Positions 56,651 to 64,000 of a DNA stretch of 64,000 bases are shown here, one piece after another (the first letter of the stretch is position 1; each line of letters starts with the position of its first letter). The translations under genes and the position numbers were made by a program. The DNA comes from Rickettsiales endosymbiont of Stachyamoeba lipophora (GTDB lineage Bacteria; Pseudomonadota; Alphaproteobacteria; Rickettsiales; 33-17), in contig NZ_CP033611.1 of the NCBI RefSeq assembly GCF_003932735.1, positions 834,156 to 898,155 of the forward strand, read 5' to 3'. The notes under the pieces are model-generated. The model did no database searches, had not been told where the DNA came from, and saw only the letters and a list, made by a program, of their open reading frames with translations.

Positions 56651-57634
56651 ATTACCACGAACGTTGGTACGTTTAGCTGTATTTGCCAATGCTGAAGCAA
56701 AATTACCAACTTTAACGCTAACAATAGTGCCCATGCTTGTAAAGTTTCTGCTAATAACTCCTGGTACAACATAGCTTGCAGCAGTTGCAACTTTAGCACT
56801 GTTTCTACCAATAAAGTTAGAAGCACCACTTAAAGCTGGAATATGACGTCCTGCAACATAAATTACAGCAGCAGCAACAGTAAGACCAACTAAAGCTTTA
56901 GCTGCATATTTAGCTACATTTAAAGTTGTGCTTGCAAAGCTTTTCACTTTATTCACACCGGTTTCACCAAGAACTTTGTTTGCCACTTTACCAACCACTT
57001 TACCAACAAAGTTAGAAACAGTGGAAACAGCTTTGGAAGCCCATTCAACTGGCTTAGAAGCTAATACACCAGCATAAGGAATTGAAGCTACCCAATTATA
57101 TACTTTAACAACTAAATTACCTGACCAGACGAAAGGAGCTGCAACTTTACTTGCTGCGTAGTTGAAAGCTGTATCATAAGTTTTTGCACCCCATACAAAA
57201 GGAGCTGCAATTGCTTGCCCCCAAGTTTTAGCTGGCAGTTGTTTTTGATCTTTATTTTTTTTCATATCGTCTACTTCCCCTGTGTCTTTTGTGCCTTTTG
57301 TGGTTATTACTTTCTTTGCTGTTGCTTTCTCTGCTTCTGCTTTCTTTGCTGTTGCTTTCTCTGCTTCTGCTTTCTTTGCTGCTTCTGCTTTCTCTGCTTC
57401 TGCTTTCTTTGCTGCTTCTGCTTTCTCTGCTTCTGCTTTCTCTGATTCTGCTTTCTCTGCTTCTGCTTTCTCTGATTCTGCTTTCTCTGATTCTGCTTTC
57501 TCTGCTTCTGCTTTCTTTGCTGCTTCTGCTTTCTTTGCTGCTTCTGCTTTCTCTGATTCTGCTGTTTGATCTTCTGCTGGAGCTACTGTTTGATCTACTA
57601 CTGGAGCTTCTGCTTGAACTTCTGCTTGATCCAT
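56648..57634 (-). CDS. KAE-repeat protein with C-terminal membrane region
   Basis: 328 residues, unknown function. An acidic start (MDQAEVQAEAPVVD) is followed by a long Lys/Ala/Glu repeat array (about 24-112; units like EKAE, AKKAE, EKATAKK) likely to form one extended charged helix. After about 140, Trp- and Val-rich segments contain two similar AAPFVW blocks (about 146 and 167), then a hydrophobic helix (KALVGLTVAAAVIYVAG, about 245-262) and a basic tail. A canonical promoter and an AGAGG ribosome-binding site precede it. The layout recalls the 413- and 1,821-aa proteins on the same strand. Confidence 0.78.
   Translation of the reverse strand: MDQAEVQAEAPVVDQTVAPAEDQTAESEKAEAAKKAEAAKKAEAEKAESEKAESEKAEAEKAESEKAEAEKAEAAKKAEAEKAEAAKKAEAEKATAKKAEAEKATAKKVITTKGTKDTGEVDDMKKNKDQKQLPAKTWGQAIAAPFVWGAKTYDTAFNYAASKVAAPFVWSGNLVVKVYNWVASIPYAGVLASKPVEWASKAVSTVSNFVGKVVGKVANKVLGETGVNKVKSFASTTLNVAKYAAKALVGLTVAAAVIYVAGRHIPALSGASNFIGRNSAKVATAASYVVPGVISRNFTSMGTIVSVKVGNFASALANTAKRTNVRGN
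57310..57565 (-). repeat. Short tandem coding repeats (KAE array)
   Basis: Repeated 15- to 21-base units built from GCTTCTGCTTTC/GCTTTCTCTG/CTTTCTTTGCTG (plus strand) encode the KAE array of the 328-aa protein. Long spurious open frames on the plus strand here are artefacts of the repeat. Confidence 0.9.
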
Positions 57635-57689
57635 TTTATACCTCTTTAAAGTTTAAAAATTAAAAATTTAGTAAACAAAATTTAAACTT

Positions 57690-57717
57690 AATATATTTCA
57701 AAATTTAAAATTGTCAA
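57690..57717 (-). promoter_or_regulatory. Sigma70 promoter of 328-aa gene
   Basis: On the minus strand, consensus TTGACA (57717-57712) and TATATT (57695-57690) spaced 16 bases, 55 bases upstream of the ATG. Confidence 0.7.
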
Positions 57718-57783
57718 CAAAAGATAATAAAAAATTTACTTATTATTAAATATCGCTAACAAAAAGTTTCAAACTTTGTATGA

Positions 57784-57816
57784 CTTCCTTTGAAAATTAA
57801 TAATTTTTAAAGGAAG
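57784..57816. repeat. Isolated 14-bp hairpin
   Basis: CTTCCTTT-GAAAAT pairs with ATTTTTAAAGGAAG (one G-T pair), five-base loop, between the 328-aa promoter and the next terminator. No T-run on either strand. The rest of the 57635-58045 spacer holds only the promoter and terminator listed. Confidence 0.6.
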
Positions 57817-57998
57817 CAATGTTAAGCTCTATACTTAATAGTTAAATTACTATAACTCCATTAATTATAAAGAATTATTTAATGTGATTTGCAATTTTAT
57901 TTCAATAGAAATCTAAAACTAGCGTAAATTAATCACAAAGTTAATAAAAATATTAATAATTTAATTTTGCTTTTGTAATGTCAAGGCTGCAGAATGTT

Positions 57999-58030
57999 AA
58001 AAAAGAGCCCATTAATATAGGCTCTTTTGA
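57999..58030 (-). terminator. Terminator of 413-aa gene
   Basis: Nine-bp stem AAAAGAGCC (58001-58009) / GGCTCTTTT (58020-58028). On the minus strand it ends in a T-run, 16 bases after the stop. Confidence 0.75.
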
Positions 58031-58045
58031 TTACATTTAAGCAAT

Positions 58046-59287
58046 TTATTTGTTAATCATTGCATTCTGAATATTCTGAGCCTGTTGGGCTAAAGCTTCA
58101 GTAGCATTACCACCCTTAAATTTGCTGCTACAAGTTGCCCATAATTCTTTTGAAACTGTAGCGATTTTAGTGCGAGCACTTTGCATAGCTTGCGGTGCAG
58201 CTTTATTGCCTAAATAATAGGCGATACTTATCCCGCAGACAGCTAGAATAGCAATCCCTGCAATTTTAGCGTAAGTAGGGATTTCATTATAAGCTTTGCC
58301 GGCACGCTCTTTAATGATATTCCAAAGTGGTTTGGTTGCAGCTTCTTTGGCGTTGTTAGCTTGTTGCTCTTTTTCATTTAAAGCTTGTGTCGTTTGTTCT
58401 TGTGATTCGGTGAGTTGTTTATTAACACCTGCAAGCTCTAATTCTAGAGCGTTTCTATTTTTGTTGGCCTCTTCTAGATTGATGTTTGCTTGATTAATTT
58501 CTTGCTGTGCTTCAGTCAATTGAGTTTGAATCTCTATAATGGCCTGACCTTTGTTGCCTAAATCTTTTTGAGCCTGTTCTTGTGATTCGGTGAGTTGTGC
58601 CTTAACTTCTGTAAGCTTTGTTTGTAGGCCTGAAGCTATTTCTGCTTGTTCTTTTGATTTGGCGAGTTGTTGTTTAGCCTCTTCAAGCTTTGCTTCTAGA
58701 GCCTTGATTGTTGTATCAGCTGCTTTTTTATCATTATTAGCTTGCTGCTCTTTTTCGCCTAAATCTTTTTCTGCTTGTTCTTTTGCACCTAAAGCTTTTT
58801 TCGCTTGTGCTTGGAATGCGGTGAGTTGTTTTTGAAGTGTATCTACCTTTTCTGTTAGAGCGCTGTTCTTTTTGCTGGCTTCATTTTTTGCATCTAAAGC
58901 TTTTTTTGCTTGGGCTTGTGATGCGGTAAGCTTTTCTCCTAGATCTTTATTGTTTTGGTAAACTTTGGTTTTAGCTTTATTATCTGCCGCAAGCTGTGCT
59001 TCTAATTTTTGAATGGCTTGTACGTTTTTTAAGATTTCTTGCTCGAGAAGCTCGCGTATTCTATCTTTGTCTGCGATTTCCGTTCTTAATTTCTCTATAT
59101 CATCTTCCTGGTCCTGGTTAAATTTATCAATTAACTTGATACTGATATCCGAGGTATCCTTAGCTATATTTAAGGCACTCACATCACGATAAGTAGGAGA
59201 GCCTGGCTGATAATTTAACTGACTCCATCTTGGTTGCTGTGGTGAAGGAGGTACTTCATATTTGTCTTTTTCTTGATTATTAGCCAT
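58046..59287 (-). CDS. Coiled-coil protein with C-terminal membrane anchor
   Basis: 413 residues, unknown function. The Pro-rich N-terminus (PPSPQQPRWSQLNYQPGSP) precedes a coiled coil (about 60-325) built from irregular repeats of KALxAKxxAEK, LTESQEQ and EKEQQANN. A single transmembrane helix (IAGIAILAVCGISIAYYLG, about 342-360) and a short tail follow. There is no Sec signal. An AAGGAGC ribosome-binding site sits before the ATG. The same plan as the 1,821- and 328-aa proteins suggests a family of tail-anchored coiled-coil proteins, possibly secreted into the host. Confidence 0.8.
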   Translation of the reverse strand: MANNQEKDKYEVPPSPQQPRWSQLNYQPGSPTYRDVSALNIAKDTSDISIKLIDKFNQDQEDDIEKLRTEIADKDRIRELLEQEILKNVQAIQKLEAQLAADNKAKTKVYQNNKDLGEKLTASQAQAKKALDAKNEASKKNSALTEKVDTLQKQLTAFQAQAKKALGAKEQAEKDLGEKEQQANNDKKAADTTIKALEAKLEEAKQQLAKSKEQAEIASGLQTKLTEVKAQLTESQEQAQKDLGNKGQAIIEIQTQLTEAQQEINQANINLEEANKNRNALELELAGVNKQLTESQEQTTQALNEKEQQANNAKEAATKPLWNIIKERAGKAYNEIPTYAKIAGIAILAVCGISIAYYLGNKAAPQAMQSARTKIATVSKELWATCSSKFKGGNATEALAQQAQNIQNAMINK

Positions 59288-59600
59288 AACTTTAAGCTCC
59301 TTATTACTTATTGTTGTTATAATTTAGTTATTAACAGTCTGATATATAAACAAATAATTAATCTTACCACAACCTTTACTATACAAACATTTCTTTATCA
59401 AGAAAATTTAACCAAAAGTTTACAAAACTGTGTTGGTGGTAAATCAAAGTTAAATTAATGAACTAATATAACCCCATAAAAAAGCTTAAATTTGACATTT
59501 TGATCAATTTAATTATTATATCCCTACTTTATAGAAAAGGCCGTAACTATGGCATGCCTTAATGTAAAGTCTAAAAATAAACCATTTTTTGGAGTATAAA
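59288..59600 (+). promoter_or_regulatory. rpmI upstream region with promoter
   Basis: Divergent spacer of 313 bases. A canonical promoter for rpmI is TTGACA (59492-59497) with TATTAT (59514-59519), spacing 16. The leader of about 75 bases contains AAGGC...GCCTT and GGCATGCC repeats that could fold, but no known ribosomal-protein operator is recognised. Confidence 0.6.
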
Positions 59601-59813
59601 ATGCCTAAATTAAAAACTAAAAGCGGAGTTAAAAAGCGCTTTAAAGTTTCAGCAACCGGTAAGGTTATTGCTACCCAAGCAGGTAAACGTCATGGAATGA
59701 TTAAGCGTACTAATGCGCAAATTCGTAACCAACGTGGAACTACTATACTTAGTGATTGCGATGCAAAAATCGTATTCAAATTTATGCCATATAATAGAAA
59801 GTTAAGGGGTTAA
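59601..59813 (+). CDS. rpmI: 50S ribosomal protein L35
   Basis: 70 residues, basic, beginning [13 protein letters not shown] as in all L35 proteins, with [10 protein letters not shown] and the family C-terminus KFMPYNRKL. The ATG at 59601 is chosen because GGAG lies upstream at 59590-59593; a TTG four codons earlier would overlap that site. It is followed by rplT after three bases. infC, often upstream, is not present here. Confidence 0.97.
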   Translation: MPKLKTKSGVKKRFKVSATGKVIATQAGKRHGMIKRTNAQIRNQRGTTILSDCDAKIVFKFMPYNRKLRG

Positions 59814-59816
59814 GCA

Positions 59817-60182
59817 ATGGCTCGTGTAAAAACCGGCGTAACAACTCGCGCCCGTCATAAAAAAATTCTTAAATTAGCAAAAGGCTATCGTGGTCGTGCT
59901 AAAAATTGTTATAGAATTGCAGTAGAAAAAGTTGAAAAAGCATTACAATATGCTTATCGTGATCGCCGTGCTAAAAAGCGTGATTTCAGAAGACTTTGGA
60001 TTCAACGTGTTAATGCGGCCGTAAGAATGTTCGACCTTACATATTCGCAATTTATTCATGGCATCGCCTTAGCCGGCATTGAAGTGGACCGTAAAATTTT
60101 AGCAGATTTAGCAGTGAATGAACCAGCAGGTTTTGAAAAAATTGTTGATTTAGCTAAAAAAGCGCTCGAGCAAAAGCAATAG
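59817..60182 (+). CDS. rplT: 50S ribosomal protein L20
   Basis: 121-residue assembly protein of the large ribosomal subunit and autogenous regulator of the rpmI-rplT operon in E. coli. [20 protein letters not shown] (2-21), [13 protein letters not shown], and [15 protein letters not shown] in the middle are diagnostic. Start three bases after rpmI, then a strong terminator. Confidence 0.98.
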   Translation: MARVKTGVTTRARHKKILKLAKGYRGRAKNCYRIAVEKVEKALQYAYRDRRAKKRDFRRLWIQRVNAAVRMFDLTYSQFIHGIALAGIEVDRKILADLAVNEPAGFEKIVDLAKKALEQKQ

Positions 60183-60214
60183 TAGCAAAAACTATTTGTA
60201 TACAATAGCTATTT

Positions 60215-60241
60215 AAGCCTCCTGAATTCAGGAGGCTTTTT
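60215..60241 (+). terminator. Intrinsic terminator after rplT
   Basis: Perfect 24-base palindrome (AAGCCTCCTGAA / TTCAGGAGGCTT) followed by TTTTT. Confidence 0.92.
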
Positions 60242-60404
60242 ATTATAATAATTTTTAGAATAAACCTGCTTCCCTATTATCCCCTCTATAAAATAAACGG
60301 GTTATACTCATATTTGTGTAAAATTTAATAATTTTCACCTAGTCAACCAAAAGATGCATAAACTAGAGTGAAAATGTTAACTAATAATCACAAGATGTTA
60401 CATC

Positions 60405-62022
60405 ATGCCTAATTCTATTTCTCCTTTAAAAATAAACCATGCAAGCCAAGTAAATATAGCAGCTGAAGAAAATGCTTCTTCCATTTTAAATGATGAGCGG
60501 GATAGCGAATTAATTAATTTAAGGGCAGCTTGGCAACAGGTAAAGATTGCTGAATATGTTGCCAGTAATCAAAATTACGCAAAGCAAATACAAAAAGTGT
60601 TATTTCAGGTATTGGCTTTGAAGGAACAGATAGACGATAATGAGGCGAAACATCATAATAATAACTTCGCAAAAGTGTACCGGAAAGTAGAAATGCTTGG
60701 ACTAAAAGATGCCGTGGTGGAAGAAAATATCTCTTCAATTTTAAATAATGATCAAGTTAACAATTTGATCGGCTTAAGGGTAGCTCAGCTACAACTGCAG
60801 ATTTATAAATATATTGCCAATAACAATCATACTAGCGATTTTGCAAAGCAAATGCGAATTGGCGAAAGCGTAATCAAAGCATTAGATCAAACTATAACTT
60901 TGGTGACACAGCTAATCAATAATGGAGTGAAACATCATAATAATAACTCAATAAAAGTATACCGCGAACCAGAAACTATTGAGCCAAAAGATATTGAAGC
61001 AAAATTAGATGATGAAACAACTGCTGTAATACTACCAGTGTATGCCGGTAGGATAGGAGGATATATGATTGCTCAGCAAGATATGACTGAGGAAAGTTTA
61101 TTGTATGATAGGGTTTATCATAAAGATATCAAAGTTGCCAAAAAAATTATTGAAACCAGAAGCATAGATTTTAATAAACTATGTGACAGGTACCCAGGTT
61201 TCTTTATTGCTTTGTTAAAAGTGCAGGATTTTGATTTGTTGGAAATATGTATTAAAGCCGGCATGCCCCTCTGTTCGCATCATAATAGTAACGGTAATAT
61301 TACGCCTTTGCTTACAGCTATTCAAACTTGTCCGATAGAATTTACGGAACTGTTGCTAAAGAGTGGAGTTAGTTCTACCCAAAGAGGTGGAGCACCATTT
61401 TTAACTACCTATTATGTTGCAGATATAGCAATTAGGAACATGTATGATATTACTCCATTGCAGTTGGCGCTTATCCCGAGAGGCGGTAGCAAGACCATGA
61501 AACGTGCAGCGGAGCTAGGCAAGCTGCTGGTTAAATATGGGGCTTTAAATGTTTCTCAAAAAGATCGTGATGATTTTTATTATAGAAATAATTATATAAG
61601 TTTTGCTTTGGCTATTAACACTCGAGATATAGAATTAATAAGAATGATACTTCAACAAGAGAAGGAGATTGCCTATGGTGGGCCTTACCGAAATGGCGGA
61701 TGGCTACCTCTTAAGCAGGCTATTAGAATTAAATTTGCCGAATGTATAGCAATTCTTTTAGAGTACGGGGTGCAAGTTGATGCGGAAAGTATAAATGAAT
61801 GTATTGAGCAGAAATTTACTGAGGGTGCTAAATTACTTTTGGCTCATGCTAAGTTTACGCCCTCAGAAGAAATGGTTAAAAAGGCTTTAGATTTAGACTA
61901 TTTAGAAGGTGCAAGGTTGGCTTCTGGATAAAATTAGTAGACAACAGGTTCGGCCGAGTTATCCAATAAAAATTCTATTAGATCAGCTAATGGATAAAGA
62001 AGAAAAATTACAATCTTTATAA
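60405..62022 (+). pseudogene. Ankyrin-repeat protein, C-terminal frameshift
   Basis: The uninterrupted frame (60405-61931) encodes 508 residues. The N-terminal region holds an internal duplication of about 85 residues (17-100 and 103-192; both EEN.SSILN... to KHHNNN..KVYR). The C-terminal half has degenerate ankyrin repeats (TPLLTAIQTCPIEFTELLLK, TPLQLAL, LPLKQAI). At about 61910-61925 a one-base insertion is likely. In the +1 frame the reading continues as LLDKISRQQVRPSYPIKILL through QLMDKEEKLQSL to a stop at 62022, which looks like the original C-terminus. The 508-aa form may still be made. No signal peptide; probable host-interacting protein by class. Confidence 0.65.
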
Positions 62023-62077
62023 TATAAGCTATCTAATCTTTTTTTATGATAAATATGAAAATTTAATATTTAATTTA

Positions 62078-62569
62078 TCAAGCTTTTTTATATAGTTCGT
62101 GAAGTTTATTGATACTTAGTCCGGAATAAGCAATAGCTAAAGCATCCGCCTCATCTTGTTGTAAGTTGTTTACACCTAGCATTATACCGAGCATCTTAGC
62201 TATTTGTAATTTATCAGCTCTGCCATTACCGGTAATAAATTTTTTAATTTGAGTAGGAGCAATAATTTGGGGGTTAAGGCCTGCCTGCATAAGTGTAAGT
62301 ATGATAGCTCCTCTGGTAATTCCTAAAATTAAAGAGGTTTTAGGGTTAGAATTTACAAAGCTATCTTCAAGTATGGCAAGATCGGGTGTAAATTGGTTGG
62401 CTACCTTGTTAAGTTCTGTATGAATTCTCAATAATTTTTGGTGGTGATCAAAAAGCTTAGATTGAGTTATAACGCCTGAAGCTATATAAGTTACTTTGTT
62501 ACCTATTGTTTGTACTATTCCCCAGCCGGTATAGTTTGTTCCGGGATCTACTCCCAGGATAATTGGCAT
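62078..62569 (-). CDS. ruvC: Holliday junction resolvase RuvC
   Basis: Dimeric endonuclease resolving four-way DNA junctions, 163 residues. The acidic active site is present: Asp in LGVDPGTNYTGWG (Asp7), Glu in LAILEDSFVNSNPKT (about 68), and the C-terminal DEADALAIAYSG pair (about 140-143). One base separates it from yebC, the conserved yebC-ruvC order; ruvA and ruvB are not in the window. Confidence 0.96.
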   Translation of the reverse strand: MPIILGVDPGTNYTGWGIVQTIGNKVTYIASGVITQSKLFDHHQKLLRIHTELNKVANQFTPDLAILEDSFVNSNPKTSLILGITRGAIILTLMQAGLNPQIIAPTQIKKFITGNGRADKLQIAKMLGIMLGVNNLQQDEADALAIAYSGLSINKLHELYKKA

Positions 62570-62570
62570 A

Positions 62571-63293
62571 TTATATTATCTCGTAATTGCCGTAAACATT
62601 TTGCACATCATCTAAATCTTCTAAAATATCAACCATTTTAGATACTTTTTCAGCACTTTCTCCGTTTAATTGAGAGGTGGTAGAAGGTTTCCAAATAATG
62701 CCGGCTTGCATTGCTTCGCTGAATTTCTCATTTAATGCATCGCGTACAGTGTGGAAATTTTCAAGTGTGGTATAAATAATATGATATTCTTCTGTTGATT
62801 CAACATCTGTAGCGCCGCTTTCTATGGATACTTCTAAAATTGCATCACTGCTTATATTTTTAGCTTCATAAATAATTTCCCCAACATGTTCAAACATAAA
62901 AGCTACGCTGCCAGTTTCTCCTAGTTGGCCGCCGTATTTGCTAAAGGTTGATCTAACTTCAGAAGCAGTACGATTACGATTGTCTGTAAGGGCCTCTACT
63001 ATTAAAGCAATTCCGCCAGGAGCATAACCTTCATATCTAATTTCTTCATAATTCTCTCCTATTTGAGGTTGAGAACCTTTTTGTATAGCATTTTCAATTC
63101 TATCTTTAGGCATGTTCACTGCTTTAGCAGCATTAACTGCCGTCCTAAGTCGTGGGTTGGCATCTAGATCTGCTTTGCCCATACGTGCTGCGGTGATAAT
63201 TTCTCTAACAAGCTTGGTAAATCTTTTTGCGCGTTTGGCATCTTGTGCGCCTTTACGGTGCATAATATTTTTAAATTGTGAATGACCAGCCAT
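62571..63293 (-). CDS. yebC: YebC/PmpR-family protein
   Basis: 240-residue TACO1/YebC-family protein, described in other bacteria as a transcription regulator or ribosome-associated factor aiding Pro-rich translation. AGHSQFKNIMHRKGAQDAKR at 2-21, YEGYAPGGIALIVEALTDNR near 93-112 and GSVAFMFE are the family landmarks. It starts opposite rpmH and reads into ruvC. Confidence 0.96.
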   Translation of the reverse strand: MAGHSQFKNIMHRKGAQDAKRAKRFTKLVREIITAARMGKADLDANPRLRTAVNAAKAVNMPKDRIENAIQKGSQPQIGENYEEIRYEGYAPGGIALIVEALTDNRNRTASEVRSTFSKYGGQLGETGSVAFMFEHVGEIIYEAKNISSDAILEVSIESGATDVESTEEYHIIYTTLENFHTVRDALNEKFSEAMQAGIIWKPSTTSQLNGESAEKVSKMVDILEDLDDVQNVYGNYEII

Positions 63294-63388
63294 TGGTTAC
63301 CCTTAAAATCTTTTATTAAATTGCCCTCTTAAATTATAGCAAAAAAAAATCAAGTAAAGTGGGCTCTATAAGTATTTTATTAAAAAGT

Positions 63389-63416
63389 TTGACTTTTAGA
63401 CTATCTTTAGTATATT
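63389..63416 (+). promoter_or_regulatory. Promoter of rpmH-rnpA
   Basis: TTGACT (63389-63394) and TATATT (63411-63416), spacing 16, 26 bases upstream of the rpmH ATG. Confidence 0.6.
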
Positions 63417-63442
63417 CCTTTCCAAAAATAAAGGGTAATGTC

Positions 63443-63577
63443 ATGAAACGTACATATCAGCCAAGCAACATCGTGCGTAAGCGCCGCCATGGATTTAGAT
63501 CAAGAATGGCCACTTTAGGTGGTAGAAAAGTAATTGCTGCACGTCGCAAGAAGGGCAGAAGAAAGCTAACAGCATAA
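63443..63577 (+). CDS. rpmH: 50S ribosomal protein L34
   Basis: 44 residues starting [18 protein letters not shown], the invariant L34 N-terminus, ending in RRKLTA. The ATG at 63443 with AAAGGG upstream is chosen; a longer frame from 63359 would read through the promoter. It is followed by rnpA after ten bases. Confidence 0.98.
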   Translation: MKRTYQPSNIVRKRRHGFRSRMATLGGRKVIAARRKKGRRKLTA

Positions 63578-63587
63578 CATTAAAAGC

Positions 63588-63962
63588 TTGTTTAAGTTAT
63601 TTACTGTAAAAAAACGTATAGATTTTATTAAATTCAGACAGGTTGCACTGACGCAAATGTCTGAATTTTTTATTATCAAATTTTATAAGAATGAAGAAAA
63701 TCAGACACAGTTTGGCTTTGTAGTTAGCAAGAAATTTAGCAAGAAAGCTGTTGTTAGAAATTCAATAAAACGTCGAATTAAAGCTGGTATAGCAGATATA
63801 AAACCACCTTTTACTCCTTGCTTAAATATTTTACTTATAGTAAAAAATAATGTTAGCAATGCTACATACAACTCTATTAGAGCAGATTTGAATCAATCAT
63901 TTTTGAAGATGCAGCAAAAACTTAATGACCAAAATATTGATCATAATACTAAAAGCCTATAA
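63588..63962 (+). CDS. rnpA: Ribonuclease P protein component
   Basis: 124-residue basic protein subunit of RNase P (tRNA 5' processing). Family signatures are the N-terminal KKRIDFIKFR, FGFVVSKKFSKKAVVRNSIKRRI (the RNR motif region), and a hydrophobic ILLIVKN strand. Only a TTG at 63588 is available as a start close to rpmH; its AAAAG spacing is poor, so initiation may be coupled to rpmH. The C-terminal tail after residue 115 is longer than usual. Confidence 0.9.
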   Translation: MFKLFTVKKRIDFIKFRQVALTQMSEFFIIKFYKNEENQTQFGFVVSKKFSKKAVVRNSIKRRIKAGIADIKPPFTPCLNILLIVKNNVSNATYNSIRADLNQSFLKMQQKLNDQNIDHNTKSL

Positions 63963-64000
63963 ATTATTAGTTTCTCCTTTTTTAGGAGAGGCGTGTAGAT

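Noticed and set aside
57215-57663. Three long plus-strand open frames of Leu/Ser/Phe/Ala
   Set aside because: They are the complement of the KAE repeat array; low complexity, no ribosome-binding site, and the minus-strand gene has a canonical promoter.
63973-63989. Terminator after rnpA
   Set aside because: The six-bp TCTCCT/AGGAGA stem could equally be the ribosome-binding site of a gene beyond the window; it is too weak to call.

Overview
This 64 kb window is AT-rich chromosomal DNA of an alphaproteobacterium, most probably a Rickettsiales endosymbiont of the Midichloria/Jidaibacter type. That placement is inferred from gene content and order. The markers are an F1-ATPase operon (atpHAGDC) without F0 genes beside it, a pcm-like/tolC/popZ cluster with the alphaproteobacterial polar organiser PopZ, ankyrin-repeat proteins with export signals, a rickettsial-style porin, and long decayed intergenic spacers. 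There are no plasmid or phage modules and no CRISPR array.

Layout. 0-5 kb: two unrecognised lysine/glutamine-rich helical proteins, a decayed spacer, a YbiT-type ABC-F ATPase and an FkbM methyltransferase. 5-13 kb: a degraded IS1595-type transposase, an unknown membrane protein, atpCDGAH on the minus strand, and divergent coaE-dnaQ. 13-25 kb: a previously hidden 50-residue acidic ORF, an unknown 437-aa protein, a GST, rmlA-rmlC, prmA, a porin with a strong terminator, a degraded IS5-type transposase, an FkbM-glycosyltransferase pair and TrkH. 24.6-31.2 kb: a proline-rich repeat protein beside a 1,821-residue coiled-coil repeat protein with a C-terminal membrane anchor. 31-43 kb: housekeeping genes (sugar nucleotidyltransferase, holC, pepA, an ABC exporter, aroE, slt, fabD), a secreted ankyrin protein and tRNA-Cys. 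42-53 kb: pcm-like, tolC, popZ, a second secreted ankyrin protein, a decayed ORF, murJ, dnaK and dnaJ. 53-56 kb: a thiamine-diphosphate E1 alpha/beta pair followed by a GT2 glycosyltransferase. 56-59 kb: two more coiled-coil, membrane-anchored repeat proteins. 59-64 kb: rpmI-rplT, a frameshifted ankyrin gene, yebC-ruvC and rpmH-rnpA.

How the genes work together. Housekeeping functions (energy, chaperones, ribosome, replication/repair, envelope) are interleaved with two accessory themes. One is surface glycan synthesis: RmlA/RmlC, FkbM x2, GT2 x2, the sugar nucleotidyltransferase, MurJ, and possibly the E1 pair. The other is candidate host-interaction proteins: four ankyrin or coiled-coil/tail-anchor architectures, several with very recent tandem repeat expansion. 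The best candidate for something undescribed is the set of three minus-strand proteins at 25.7-31.2, 56.6-57.6 and 58.0-59.3 kb. They share the plan of a variable repeat or coiled-coil region, one C-terminal transmembrane helix and a short basic tail. Several start sites were reassigned from ribosome-binding sites, and hairpin terminators were located by eye. No database search was possible, so family names rest on motif recognition.
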